From Owenia fusiformis (lineage: Eukaryota > Annelida > Polychaeta > Sabellida > Oweniidae): a stretch of 60,000 nucleotides of DNA. How positions within the stretch are numbered: the stretch's first letter is position 1; the number at the start of each line of letters is the position of its first letter. The translations under genes and the position numbers were made by a program. Positions 12,205-22,674 of the stretch are shown one piece after another. The notes below the pieces were generated by a model. The model was not told the origin of the DNA, did no database searches, and worked only from the letters and a program-made list of their open reading frames with translations. The DNA is taken from the NCBI GenBank assembly GCA_903813345.2, contig CAIIXF020000004.1, positions 4,299,525-4,359,524 on the forward strand, written 5' to 3'.

Positions 12205-13900
12205 ATTAAACCAACGAACTACCATCCCAGGATCTATGTAGTCCATAATACATGGAAGATACTGAGGATACGCTTATGGGCCAGCGATGGTCTAATACAC
12301 ACCAGTACGATAACATACCATCCAAGGACGCATAGTACAATATACATGAAGATACTCTAGATACGCGAATTGTATCAGGCATGCCTTGATACCCACGAGT
12401 ACGATTACAGTCATCCGTGGACACATAATGTAGCTACATAATATATGGAAGATACTCCAGATACGGGGATTGTACAAGGGATGTGCTGATACACAGCAAT
12501 AGTACCATCGCCGATGGCATGCCATCTCGGGACACAGAGGCACATGATACATGGAAGATACTCTAGATACGCGACTTATTCACTCATGTACATATACAAG
12601 TTCGACATGGTAGGTTTTGATGACATGGACAATGGTAAATACACGTCAGATACTCTAGATACGCGAATCGAACACATACACCCATACAGGTACCAACGTG
12701 TACATTACAATAGCATACGGTATAACTAGGGGAGATACGGCAACTACACTTAGTTCGACATGGTAGGTTTTGATGAGATGGTCGATGGGAAATACATGTG
12801 AGATACTCTAGATACGCGAATTGAAACACATACACCCATAGGCTATACAGGTACCAACGTGTACATTACTATAGCACACGGTATAACTAGGGGAGATACG
12901 GCAACTACACTTAGTTCGACATGGTAGGTTTTGATGATATGGACCGACGATGGGAAATACATGTGAGATACTCTAGATACGCGAACTGAAATATACATAC
13001 ACCCATATACAGGCACCAACGTGTACATTACTGTAGCATACAGTATAACTATGGGAGATACGGCAACTACACTATGTTCGACATGGTAGGTTTTGATGAT
13101 ATGGACAATGGTTAATACACGTCAGATACTCTAGATACGCGAATCGAAACACATACACCAATATACAGGTACCAACGTGTACATTACTATAGCATACGGT
13201 ATAACTAGGGGAGATACGGCAACTACACTTAGTTCGACATGGTAGGTTTTGATGATATGGACGATGGGAAATACATGTGAGATACTCTAGATACGCGAAT
13301 TGAAACACATACACCAATATACAGGTGCCAACGTGTACATTACTATAGCATACGGTATAACTAGGGGAGATACGGCAACTACACTTAGTTCGACATGGTA
13401 GGCTTTGATGATGTGGACGATGGGAAATACATGTGAGATACTCTAGATACGCGAATTGAAACACATACACCCATATTCAGGTACCAACGTGTACATTACA
13501 ATAGCATACGGTATAACTAGGGGAGATACGGCAACTACACTTAGTTCGACATGGTAGGTTTTAATGATATGGACGATGGGAAATACATGTGAGATACTCT
13601 AGATACGCGAATCGAACACATACACCCATACAGGTACCAACGTGTACATTACTATAGCATACGGTATAACTAGGGGAGATACGGCAACTACACTTAGTTC
13701 GACATGGTAGGTTTTGATGATATGGACGATGGGAAATACATGTGAGATACTCTAGATACGCGAATTGAAACACATACACCAATATACAGGTACCAACGTG
13801 CACATTACAATAGCACCCTACAGTATAACTATGGGAGATCTGACATACTGTCCCTGGACATATAGGTACATGATACATGGGAAATACTCTAGATACGCTG
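12205..13900 (-). repeat. 156-bp satellite, reverse arm of the foldback
   Basis: About a dozen reverse-complement units with gatactctagatacgcg. The units nearest the centre (12205-12560) are the most degraded, and those around 13100-13700 the most uniform. Confidence 0.9.
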
Positions 13901-14137
13901 TTTGAACCGTATGAATAACAACATGACATCCCAGAACACAATACGTTGAATTTAAGTCACGAAATGTTTCCACCTGCGTGTAGGTCCAATAACACACACA
14001 CGGGCATTTGCGCTATGTAGAGTTGGTGGACATGGCAGACTTGCCGCTATAATGATGTTCATTTGTGAGAAACGATATTTTCCAAACAAAATTTTGAAAC
14101 GTAAGAAGTATGAAGATTGTAATGTAATCTATTAAAC

Positions 14138-14442
14138 CAAGGAGGATTGGCTCCCAGAGTGCACCACCGATATTCTGTCCCATATATGGGTATGTCGTAA
14201 TACAAAATTCGAATTCAAACAGCCGCCATTTTGTTCACTTCAACATTTAAATCGTGAATTTTGGTCTTATTTCCAAACGAAAAATTCCAAAACTCACAAG
14301 AAATGATCGAGATATTGGTTCGAATCTTTTGAACTGTTTATTTTGAATTTATAGTCGGTTTTAATTTCAGAAAATAACGACATTTCGACGTTTTCATTGT
14401 TGGAAAATATCGAGTTTCGATCCTGGGAGCCAATCCTCCTTG
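14138..14442. mobile_element. 305-bp MITE, perfect 20-bp TIRs, 9-bp target duplication
   Basis: TIRs CAAGGAGGATTGGCTCCCAG (14138-14157) and its exact reverse complement (14423-14442), flanked by ctattaaac on both sides (14129-14137, 14443-14451). The 9-bp duplication fits a Mutator-like MITE. A truncated relative is at 46569-46728. Confidence 0.85.
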
Positions 14443-14451
14443 CTATTAAAC

Positions 14452-15340
14452 ATAGGCGAATTGTTATTTCATCATCATGCTCTGACACGGACAGTCAACG
14501 TCATAGAAATCTGAGCAATATGCGAATGCCCTGTGATGAACATGTAAAAGTATTGTTAATTTTGTTGTTGTTGATGTGTTTATGTTATACAATAAATTTT
14601 TCTAGTTCAAAATATCATGATGTTAAGTCATATTTGTTTCATACAAAAAATGAGATATAGATTTTGAATGATTTAGTGAAGAGAGTCATGATTATCATTT
14701 GATAAAAAGCTCAAATTTTATATATACTGTATATACTCCCTAATTTTCATAACATTTGGTTCATATCTTCTCCTCTGAATAGAATATATCTGAGTGTTCC
14801 ATTTTGCCCACCCTGTAGATATCCTTTATAAAGGTAATGAAATCTTTAGAGGCAGAATCCGATTTATTCTATGTCATATATTTTTTTCCAAAAATAATTC
14901 ACAGTTTATTAGTTCATTTTATTAGATATTAAAATTAATTATATTTAAAGGCAGAGTCAGATTTATGATATTTTAGCTCATATCATTTTTTGTCATATTT
15001 AAAAAAACAAAAAAGTTCATAATTTATTCCAGAGCAACTCTATTACTTATGTTATAAAAGTAATGAATTATCTAACTTTCTTTAGCAGATATACTCCAAC
15101 ACTCGACAATTTGATTATTTCCAAATTACAGATTGTTTTCACAAATCATGCCATTTGATAGTGTATTTACTACAATACATACATCGTGTCGCATTCTAAT
15201 TAAGTCTATGAAATACATTATGAATACAACAACTAAAAGGAAACTTAATATGCTCTAGTAATGTCATCAATTTGCATTTTATTCTATCTTAAATTTCAAG
15301 TCAATCTATAGTTATCTTTCTAATCTTTACCTTTCTTAGT
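14452..15340. other. AT-rich intergenic DNA, no gene seen
   Basis: Short frames only. Two similar 'aaaggcagagtc(a/c)gattta' segments near 14848 and 14949 look like an old tandem duplication. Confidence 0.5.
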
Positions 15341-17623
15341 CTAACAGTCCCGATTACTATGAATCATGAGAGCAATCATCTGACCAATCAGACAAGCAAT
15401 TTGTAAACCACATGTGTAAGTTATTTTCACGACGCTTGCTTCATTGGTCTTAAGTTTACGTGTTGCTGTATTTACTGTGCTGAGCTCAGTTGTTGTTTCA
15501 CGCTCTAGGTCAGTTTCAGTCAAGATCTTGAGGAAGATACAATGACTTCTTTTCAAATCAAATCTTTGATAAGGCAATCTGTTCATTAGTTTCACTTCAT
15601 TCCTTTTTAGAATAGAGTTCCAATCCACTGTATGGTTCATGAAAGTGACGTGGAAAAACGTCTCTGAGAAGTTCCTATAGCAACGCGTTGTGACAACACC
15701 AAGGACATTGTCATATACCTCCCATATCAGGTCGATATACTCATCTTTACATACACCACTGATCAGATGAATATAGCATGTCACTTTAATCATCATGGTT
15801 TCTTCGAGAAAACACTTACCGTTGTGGTATGTAAACGGTGGTGAACATTTAGTGATACGCGTCTCTTTGTTCTGTATTTTGAAGCTTGAGCCAACTCCAG
15901 CCAGTCTTGCAACTGGGGCAATATCAACATTCACATCCTCATCAGGGTCAATTTCTAACAGTACAGAATACGTGAAGTAGGAGTCTAAGGTTGGGTTCCT
16001 TGAAGTCGCACTGTCACTGCATTTTGTTTTATTACTAGCGTAATTATTGCAATAGACACAGTATTTGTTTCTCATGATAAATTTAAGAGTTTCTAACCTT
16101 TGCGGGTCATACGGTCCTTCCTTGCACTGTTGTTTCAAGATATCATTATTACACCTGGAACGACAACTATCAACGACATTGATACAAGGGCGTATATCTG
16201 TAGGTACGGTTGGTTGAAAAAAGGCAGTGCATGCTCCCTTATCAATATTATGGGGAATATTCAGCATTGAGGCAATAAATCTATCACCCGTTGGATTCCC
16301 AAAAGGGATTCCAGTACAGTTCGCAATGATTTTCCATTGTTGAATGTTTTTCACATCATTGCACAATGCACAGAAATAGTTAGCGTAGGTGATTCCCGAC
16401 TTGGGGTCAGTTACAGGCGCCATACCCGTCAGCCCTTCTGGTTTAAGGCACTTCTGTTTAACATCAATGTCTTTGTACCCTGGTTTGCATGATTGCGCCA
16501 TATGACCGTGTCTTTCAGTATTGGAACCAATTTTCTTACACATGGTTCTATGAGTTCCATCTGTCTGCCGGACATCACTGAGTGAGACATTATTCCTGCA
16601 TTCCGTTTCAAAATCTGGACAGCAACTCTTATAAACATGGCAAGCGCTATCACAGGAACACAACCAAAGAGGGTCTGTAAATTGATTCACCTGTCCACAT
16701 TTTCCACGGCAGCTATTTTTCATACAATTTGCATACCTTGATGACCCACATAGTTCATCAAATTCCTCTCCGTTGCCTTCAAATGCCAACCCAGTCCTTA
16801 CTGATGCAGTTGTGCGATTCGTTGTGTTCAGACCAAATAAGGATTGCTGTGTTGTGTTCAGACCAAATGATGATGGCTGTGTTGTGTTCAGACCAAATGA
16901 TGATGGCTGTGTTGTGTTCAGACCAAATGATGATGGCTGTGTTGTGCTCGAACCAAATGAGGATAGCTGTGTTGTGCTCGGACCAGCTGAGGATGGCTGT
17001 GCTGTGCTCGGACCAAATGAGGATTGCTGTGCTCTGCTCGGACCAAATGAGGGTGGCTGTGTTAAGCTTGGACCTAATGAGGACGGCTGTGTTGTGCTCG
17101 GACCAGCTGAGGATGGCTGTGCTGTGCTCGGACCAAATGAGGATTGATGTGCTCTGCTCGGACCAAATGAGGGTGGCTGTGTTAAGCTTGGACCTAATGA
17201 GGACGGCTGTGTTGTGCTCGGACCAGCTGAGGATGGCTGTGCTTTGCTCTGACCAAATGAGGATTGCTGTGCTCTGCTCGGACCAAATGAGGATGGCTGT
17301 GTTGTGCTCGGACCAAATGAGGATGGCTGTGTTGTGCTCGGATCAGCTGAGGATGGCTGTGTTGTGCTCAGACCAAATGAGAAAGGCTGTGTTGTGCTCG
17401 GGCCAGCTGAGGATGGCTGCGCTGTGCTCGAACCAAATGTTTGTGTTACATTCGGACCAGCTGATGATAGAAGCGTCGTGTTGTGATAAATGCTCAGGTA
17501 GCTGGTAGACGTCTCATCTACTGCAACATCTTCATGCCTTCTTGAACTCCTTAACTTTGCTGTCTCCCCAATTTCTATTAGAACCTTTGAAGCCAACATT
17601 ATCATCAATATTTCAGGAAGCAT
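15341..17623 (-). CDS. Mucin-like, somatomedin B domain membrane protein (receptor ectodomain type)
   Basis: Single open frame of 760 aa. Residues 1-20 form a short hydrophobic leader, probably a signal peptide. Residues ~53-268 hold about 21 decapeptides of the SSFGPSTTQP type, Ser/Thr/Pro rich and likely O-glycosylated. Residues 305-342 carry the eight-cysteine somatomedin B pattern (C..C, C.C, C, CC, C) with SCCPDFETEC. A Cys-rich region follows with YFCALCND and YCVYCNN, resembling ectodomains of invertebrate Mth/secretin-type GPCRs. The last ~30 residues are hydrophobic like a first transmembrane helix and end NRDC-stop, so no 7TM bundle is encoded here. Either a one-pass protein or a truncated receptor. 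Substrate or ligand unknown. A TATA-like box lies ~70 bp upstream. Confidence 0.75.
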   Translation of the reverse strand: MLPEILMIMLASKVLIEIGETAKLRSSRRHEDVAVDETSTSYLSIYHNTTLLSSAGPNVTQTFGSSTAQPSSAGPSTTQPFSFGLSTTQPSSADPSTTQPSSFGPSTTQPSSFGPSRAQQSSFGQSKAQPSSAGPSTTQPSSLGPSLTQPPSFGPSRAHQSSFGPSTAQPSSAGPSTTQPSSLGPSLTQPPSFGPSRAQQSSFGPSTAQPSSAGPSTTQLSSFGSSTTQPSSFGLNTTQPSSFGLNTTQPSSFGLNTTQQSLFGLNTTNRTTASVRTGLAFEGNGEEFDELCGSSRYANCMKNSCRGKCGQVNQFTDPLWLCSCDSACHVYKSCCPDFETECRNNVSLSDVRQTDGTHRTMCKKIGSNTERHGHMAQSCKPGYKDIDVKQKCLKPEGLTGMAPVTDPKSGITYANYFCALCNDVKNIQQWKIIANCTGIPFGNPTGDRFIASMLNIPHNIDKGACTAFFQPTVPTDIRPCINVVDSCRSRCNNDILKQQCKEGPYDPQRLETLKFIMRNKYCVYCNNYASNKTKCSDSATSRNPTLDSYFTYSVLLEIDPDEDVNVDIAPVARLAGVGSSFKIQNKETRITKCSPPFTYHNGKCFLEETMMIKVTCYIHLISGVCKDEYIDLIWEVYDNVLGVVTTRCYRNFSETFFHVTFMNHTVDWNSILKRNEVKLMNRLPYQRFDLKRSHCIFLKILTETDLERETTTELSTVNTATRKLKTNEASVVKITYTCGLQIACLIGQMIALMIHSNRDC
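16820..17467 (-). repeat. 30-bp coding minisatellite with 120-bp higher-order unit
   Basis: Encodes the mucin decapeptides. In the middle (about 17041-17280) four decapeptides repeat together as a 120-bp unit (AGPSTTQP, LGPSLTQP, FGPSRA.Q, FGPSTAQP). Because 30 is a multiple of three, all frames stay open on both strands. Confidence 0.92.
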
Positions 17624-17689
17624 TATTCTGTTTCAATCCTCAATTGCAGTATTCAAGCTTTTGAAATTCATAATTTCCTCTAGCTCTGT

Positions 17690-17700
17690 CTATTTATATA
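17690..17700 (-). promoter_or_regulatory. TATA-like box of the somatomedin B gene
   Basis: Minus strand tatataaatag, about 70 bp before the ATG at 17623, with no intervening splice site seen. Confidence 0.45.
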
Positions 17701-18097
17701 TGCTAGGGTGTGGTCTTATGTAATAGCAAATTAACTATCATATTTCTGTCGAGACAAAGTTAGATTTTCTCATTATGTTCACTTAATGTATCTCCTTACT
17801 AATTGCGCCTTAATGCATTCCATTAACATCTTTAATTACCAACGATGTTATGATGGCAGTAAAATTCGAAGGAGATTTATAAAAGTTAAACAGATGAATA
17901 AGATAAGAATTGTTTGGTATGGTATGGTATGGTATTTCTCTCCGAGATATCTGTTTACAAACCTCTTAAACACTTTGAAAGATTGTTTTTCTGTAATAAC
18001 CTTACCTACCAGGTAAATCAAGAAGTTCCCGGAAAAAGGCTCTCATTTCTTTATTTTTGTACCAATCTTATTGAAACTTTCACAGATGAAAGATAAT

Positions 18098-18643
18098 TTA
18101 GTTTCTCCTTACTTTGTGGAATATGAATTTATTTTTTCGGCTAATCCTTCTTAAGACACGGTTGCCATAGCAACTTGAAGAAACGCCCTGTGGGGCAACT
18201 TTTAAATGGTGAATAATGGGAGAAAATCTACGACGAAAACCAAAATGTATGGTGAAGATCAATTTTATTGATACAATATATAAACTTCTACAAACATTAT
18301 CATAGCTAATATTACATCTTTCCGAAAGTTCCATAATAGTAACACGGTGATTTTCATCTAGGACCATTTTGACATAGGCCACCGATTTTGGTTTTGTCAC
18401 AGTAACTGGACGTCCTGATCTTGGGTTGTCACTTACTTTCAGTCTGCCCTCGGAATACTTGGTGTACCAATCATAGATTGCACTCTTCTTAATAGCATCA
18501 CCATAGGCTTTTTGTACTTCAGTCACTGTGTCTTTCTTTGAGATATTCCTAAATACTAGTACACAAAATCTAATGGACCCTCTGATCTGGGTTAAGAGTT
18601 CTTGTCTTGAGAGCTGGTCATTTTCGGACTCCATTTTCTGCAT
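18098..18643 (-). pseudogene. Mariner transposase fragment (DNA-binding part only)
   Basis: The first ~115 codons give the mariner helix-turn-helix region: RFCVLVFRNISKKDTVTEVQ, KSAIYDWYTKYSEG, PRSGRPVTV and a second HTH with ISYDNVCRSL. After that the frame runs into the element's inverted arm, so the catalytic DDE/D part is missing. Non-autonomous. It could still make a DNA-binding peptide, but nothing shows expression. Confidence 0.75.
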
Positions 18644-19072
18644 TTGATCTTGATTTAATTAGATAAGCGAGTCTCTATATCATATCCCACATGAGCAACA
18701 TTCTCAGAAAGAACAAAGGAACTGACTATGATGTAATATAACAATTAAAAACTGAATTCAGAAAAGATAAAAAGATATTATAGGATTATTCCATAGTTAG
18801 CATGATATTCATAGGATAACATGTGGAAATAAAAACGGTATTTTTGTAATCAGTGGTAAAATATGATATTTTTGACAAATTTTCACTTAACCATAGCATA
18901 CGGTTTTTTAGCCATGACATACGACGTCGTATGCGATGGTTTATGGATTTTTGCTACTTCAGACTCAAAACGAGGCTTAGTGTCAACATCGCCGGATCGT
19001 TTGGAAAATTCGAAATATATCACTTAATTTCCGACGATTCTGATGATGACTTTAACGATGGAATAAAAAGAA

Positions 19073-19209
19073 CATCCTATGATTTACTCGTGATATGATT
19101 TTAATCCACTCATGGATATTGATATCTGCACTCTCTCGCTACGCTCGCTCGTGCAGATATCATATCCATTCGTGGATAAAAATCATATCACTCATAAATC
19201 ATAGGATAT
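19073..19209. repeat. Palindrome with cgctacgctcgctcg centre
   Basis: Arms atcctatgattt...gatatctgca and the complement, around a CG-rich centre. A second copy, flanked by the same 'cctatgattt / aaatcataggat', lies at about 27065-27212 inside another TIR element. Confidence 0.75.
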
Positions 19210-20025
19210 CCTCTATATATCCTATGGCCTATGGTTTTGAAAAAATATCATTGATATCCATGAGTGGATATAATTGATATTTTTGAAAAACCATAGGATT
19301 GTCCGTTTATCCCATGGGAAATCTTAACCCAGCGAAAAAAATGTTAAAAAACTTTTTTTTAAAAAGATTTCGAAAAAAGTTTTTGAAAAAAAAATTTGAA
19401 GGAAAACATTTTTGAAAAAAGATTTTGAAGGTTTCAAAAATTTTGAAGGAAATTTTGAAGGAAAATTTTGTAGGAAAAAATTTTTGAAAAAAAATTTTGA
19501 AGGAAATTTTTTTTAAAGAAAATGTTGAAAAAACATTTTTAGAAAAAAATTTGACAAAGAATTATTGAAAAAATCTAAACCATCGAATATCACTTTTGAA
19601 ACCATCGCATATCACTTTTTGAGAAGTGATATTCGATGGTTTGAGAAGTGATATTCGATGGTTTGGGGATTCTTTGCTAAAATATGATATCTTGATCCAC
19701 ATATCAAATATATCTTCACCTGATATTCGATATATATCCTTGTAACCATTGGATAGATGAATGAATCTAGCACTCAGTAATTCTTAAGAAAATGTATAAT
19801 TTAACAAAAAAGAATTTTCTTTCGGAGACCGAAAAAAATTGCCCCGCGGGGTGTTTTTTCAGGTTGCTATGGCAACCATGCCTTAAGAATGATTGGTTGA
19901 CAAAATCTCATATTGCAGGAAGTAATTAGAAACTAAATTATCCTTCATCTGTGAAAGTTTTACGAAGATTGGTACAAAACTAAAGAAATGGGAGCCTTTT
20001 TCCGGGAACTTATTGATTTACCTGG

Positions 20026-20202
20026 TATTTATTTTTTAGCTATGAAAGATTTACATGAAAGCTTCTGCAAATATCCAGGATAAAATACACTTATTATTTC
20101 AAATATATGCGCCTCCGCTTTGTTTTATTAACGAAATAATTTATATGATCAGGGTCCTTACCAGCTTTTGTCCAATTTGAGAAATTCATGTACCATTCGA
20201 AT
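20026..20202. other. Short intergenic spacer
   Basis: No gene, TIR or repeat recognised. Confidence 0.4.
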
Positions 20203-20405
20203 ACCACCACACGTACCATTCAAATCACCCTCACATGTACCATTCAAATCACCGTCACATGTACCATTCACATCACCGTCACATGTACCATTCAAATCAC
20301 CGTCACATGTACCATTCAAATCACCCTCACATGTACCATTCGAATACCCCTCACATGTACCATTCGAATACCCCCACATGTACAATTCAAATCACCCCCA
20401 TAATT
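20203..20405. repeat. 24-bp minisatellite
   Basis: About nine units of cacatgtaccattcaaatcaccgt, with variants atacccct near the end. The period is a multiple of three, so several frames look open; none has coding support. Confidence 0.9.
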
Positions 20406-20556
20406 AATCTTGCGGTTGAAAATAAGCTAGATTAGTGGTTATTTTGATAAAATTCAACTTTATATCAACTACTGACAACATTTTTCAACCTCAAGATTTC
20501 AATACACAAGTAGTTGTGGGAGTGATTTATGGGGGTACATTCGAAGGTTTACGTGG

Positions 20557-21089
20557 CACTGGTGATCCGCTCGATTTCGCTGGTTACCGAAACGGTTCGT
20601 TTCGGTAACAACATGTCGGAACGTCGAAGGTACGATTTTTCTTTTTTTCCTTGTTTTACGCGTTGTAGGTAGAATCCCCACGACATTTTTTCTCACAAAC
20701 GTGTATCCAGTATCATATGTTTTAGAAAATGTACATGTTTGCGAAAAAATAGCCCAGACGACAACAGAATCGTCGATTTAATTCCTCACTCAAGTTACAT
20801 AAACGGTATGGGTTAAAAGTGCAGATCTTGACTGTTTTTCGAAATACCGTTTATGTCACTTAAGTGAGGAATTAAATCGACGATTCTGTTGTCTTCTGAA
20901 CTATTTGTTCTCAAATATGTACATTTTCTTAAACATATGATACTGATACACGATTGTGATAAAAATGTCGTGGGAATTCTGCCTACAACGTGTGAAATAA
21001 GGAAAAAAAAATCGTACCTTCGACGTTCCGACATTTGTTACCGAAACGAACCGTTTCGGTTACCAGCGTAATCGAGTGGATCACCAGTG
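20557..21089. mobile_element. Foldback MITE, CACTGGTGATCC family, copy 1
   Basis: The whole 533 bp is nearly palindromic, with ends CACTGGTGATCCGCTCGAT and the complement. The flanks carry cgtgg and cgtga, close to a 5-bp duplication. Full of CG-containing motifs (aacggttcgtttcggtaac). Confidence 0.85.
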
Positions 21090-22389
21090 CGTGAGACCCC
21101 CCATGTAGGAAGGATTTTGTTAACATATAAACTAGGCTGTCAAATTACCTACCCTCGAAGAAGCATCTCAGTCTGAGAGTAATAACAGCTGGTCAAAATA
21201 GTCAGAATTATAAATATCGGGAATATGCGTTTCACTCCTTACTCCTGGAATAAAGTACCATACAGCATATTTTTGCATGTTTTGTAAAATGACCACAAAA
21301 TCGTGACCATTTAGAATAGTCCGATAAAACTTGAGCCAAATATAACATTCTACCCATGCTGGATGACTGAGTTATTAACATTTGTTTGGGTTACCTTTTA
21401 TAGTCCACCCTGTACTACCTCCCCTGGGACAATAATGTGTGTCAAATTCCCGACCCTCCCAATACGTGTATATTAAAGCTTCTACTCAATGTTGCTAAGA
21501 AGGGTATGATAAATCAAATGATTCCTTACTATTTTTACCACACACTTGGGAATTTTATTGTGATCGTTTTTCAAATCATCTCCTAAAGAAAGGGTTTACG
21601 AAAAAGACCGAACCCACGGACCACTCATCGGTCGGCGTTTTCCAAAGGTAGCCCCAAAACAGGGTTAGGGTAAAATGTGTAAAAGACCGACCATATTATG
21701 TAGCCTTAAATTATTTAATTCGATTTTGAATACATGTCTATCCTAGGCAACCTTTTACCTATTTTGTTCTTTTTAATTAAAATAAAATGGTTAAGACGAA
21801 TTGGCGAGCAATCACTTAGGTTCCTGACCTACCAACCTATCGTTTCTACAGGAATTTTTCCTTATTGTTTACTAAAATTTAACGTAGATCCATATTTAAT
21901 GAGAATTACGTATTTGTAATAAAAATGATTTGCCGTCATACTGATAACTGAACAGGACGTAATGCTACATGCGTTCTCTTGTCAGGATAAAAGTGACTAT
22001 GCACACCATTGGAAAGATATTTTTGTGATAGTGAAATCAATGTAGTTTTTACCGAGATATCAAACATTACGTATTAATCTTTAAAAAGACGACGTGGTTT
22101 AAAGACCGACAATGTTACGTGTGTTTTTAGTTATTTCATACTAAACATAATGTAATGTTACGTGCATTTTCTATTCATGTTCCTAAGTGTCTTCTAACAC
22201 GAACTGAGACATCACTTGAAATATGACCACGACGATGTTATGTTTTTCATGGGCGTTTTTATCGTGATTTAAAATGGTTAAACACATTTTAGTCATTCGA
22301 TTCCTAGTTTTTAATGTATTTTCTTCATCTATTTCTGCATCTATTAATCTTTATGCAAAAGACGGCCGACCACTGATCGCGTGAGAGTT
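21090..22389. other. Intergenic, no gene seen
   Basis: AT-rich, with repeated 'aagaccgac(c)' fragments (about 21605, 21684, 22103, 22363) that suggest decayed repeats. No splice-supported coding segment recognised. Confidence 0.45.
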
Positions 22390-22532
22390 ATGCCGTGGTC
22401 ACATTTGCTTCGATCCATCGGTCGGCACCCGCCCGATTAAGTGTTTTGTTCAATATTGTATTCAATTTTGAACAAAGTACTCAATCGGCCGGGCGCCGTA
22501 GAGAAAATTGGAGCAAATGTGACCAAGGCATG
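22390..22532. mobile_element. Hairpin MITE with tgccgtggtcacatttgct ends, copy 1
   Basis: About 143-bp palindrome. Arms contain GGCCGGGCGCCG-type CG-rich blocks around tattttgttcaa/ttgaacaaa. A half copy is at 22575-22650 and another full copy at 59373-59514. Confidence 0.8.
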
Positions 22533-22574
22533 ACTGGTCGGTGATCGGCGATCGATCTTTTTCGTAACTCCCTC

Positions 22575-22650
22575 ATGCCGTGGTCACATTTGCTCCGATT
22601 TTCAGCACCGGCACCCGGCCGATGAGTATTTTGTTCAAAATTGAATATAA
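22575..22650. mobile_element. Half copy of the hairpin MITE
   Basis: Left arm only, ending near tgttcaaaattgaatataa, and followed directly by the tandem array. Confidence 0.7.
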
Positions 22651-22674
22651 ATTTATATTATAAATGATATTATT

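Larger units (their letters stand above)
10739..14045. mobile_element. 3.3-kb foldback element with 9-bp target duplication
   Basis: Ends carry inverted GCCATGTCCACCAA (10747-10760) and TTGGTGGACATGGC (14023-14036). The 9-bp direct repeat gctataatg flanks it (10730-10738, 14046-14054). The interior is an inverted satellite: a 156-bp unit in one orientation at 11070-12140 and in reverse at 12205-13900. A 9-bp duplication suggests Mutator-like mobilisation (inference). No transposase. Confidence 0.8.
18009..20025. mobile_element. Mariner-derived element with ~190-bp inverted arms
   Basis: Ends CCAGGTAAATCAA and TTGATTTACCTGG, flanked by TA on both sides as expected for Tc1/mariner. Arms 18009-18200 and 19840-20025 are near-complementary (cggaaaaaggctctcatttc and its partner). 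Inside are a truncated transposase, a palindrome (19073-19209) and an A-rich low-complexity tract (19330-19580). A related solo arm is seen at about 40015-40115. Confidence 0.8.

Noticed and set aside
11168-13941. Several 60-130-aa frames (e.g. FQFAYLEYLTCIS repeats)
   Set aside because: Translations of the 156-bp satellite in the foldback element; frames change from unit to unit.
16729-17508. 259-aa + strand open frame (VLCSDQ repeats)
   Set aside because: Antisense of the 30-bp coding minisatellite. The period is a multiple of three so every frame is open. The minus frame has the leader, somatomedin B domain and cysteines.
20158-20435. Open frames rich in MYHSNH / NGTCEGD repeats
   Set aside because: Produced by a 24-bp minisatellite. 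No splice sites, leader or flanking coding sequence.
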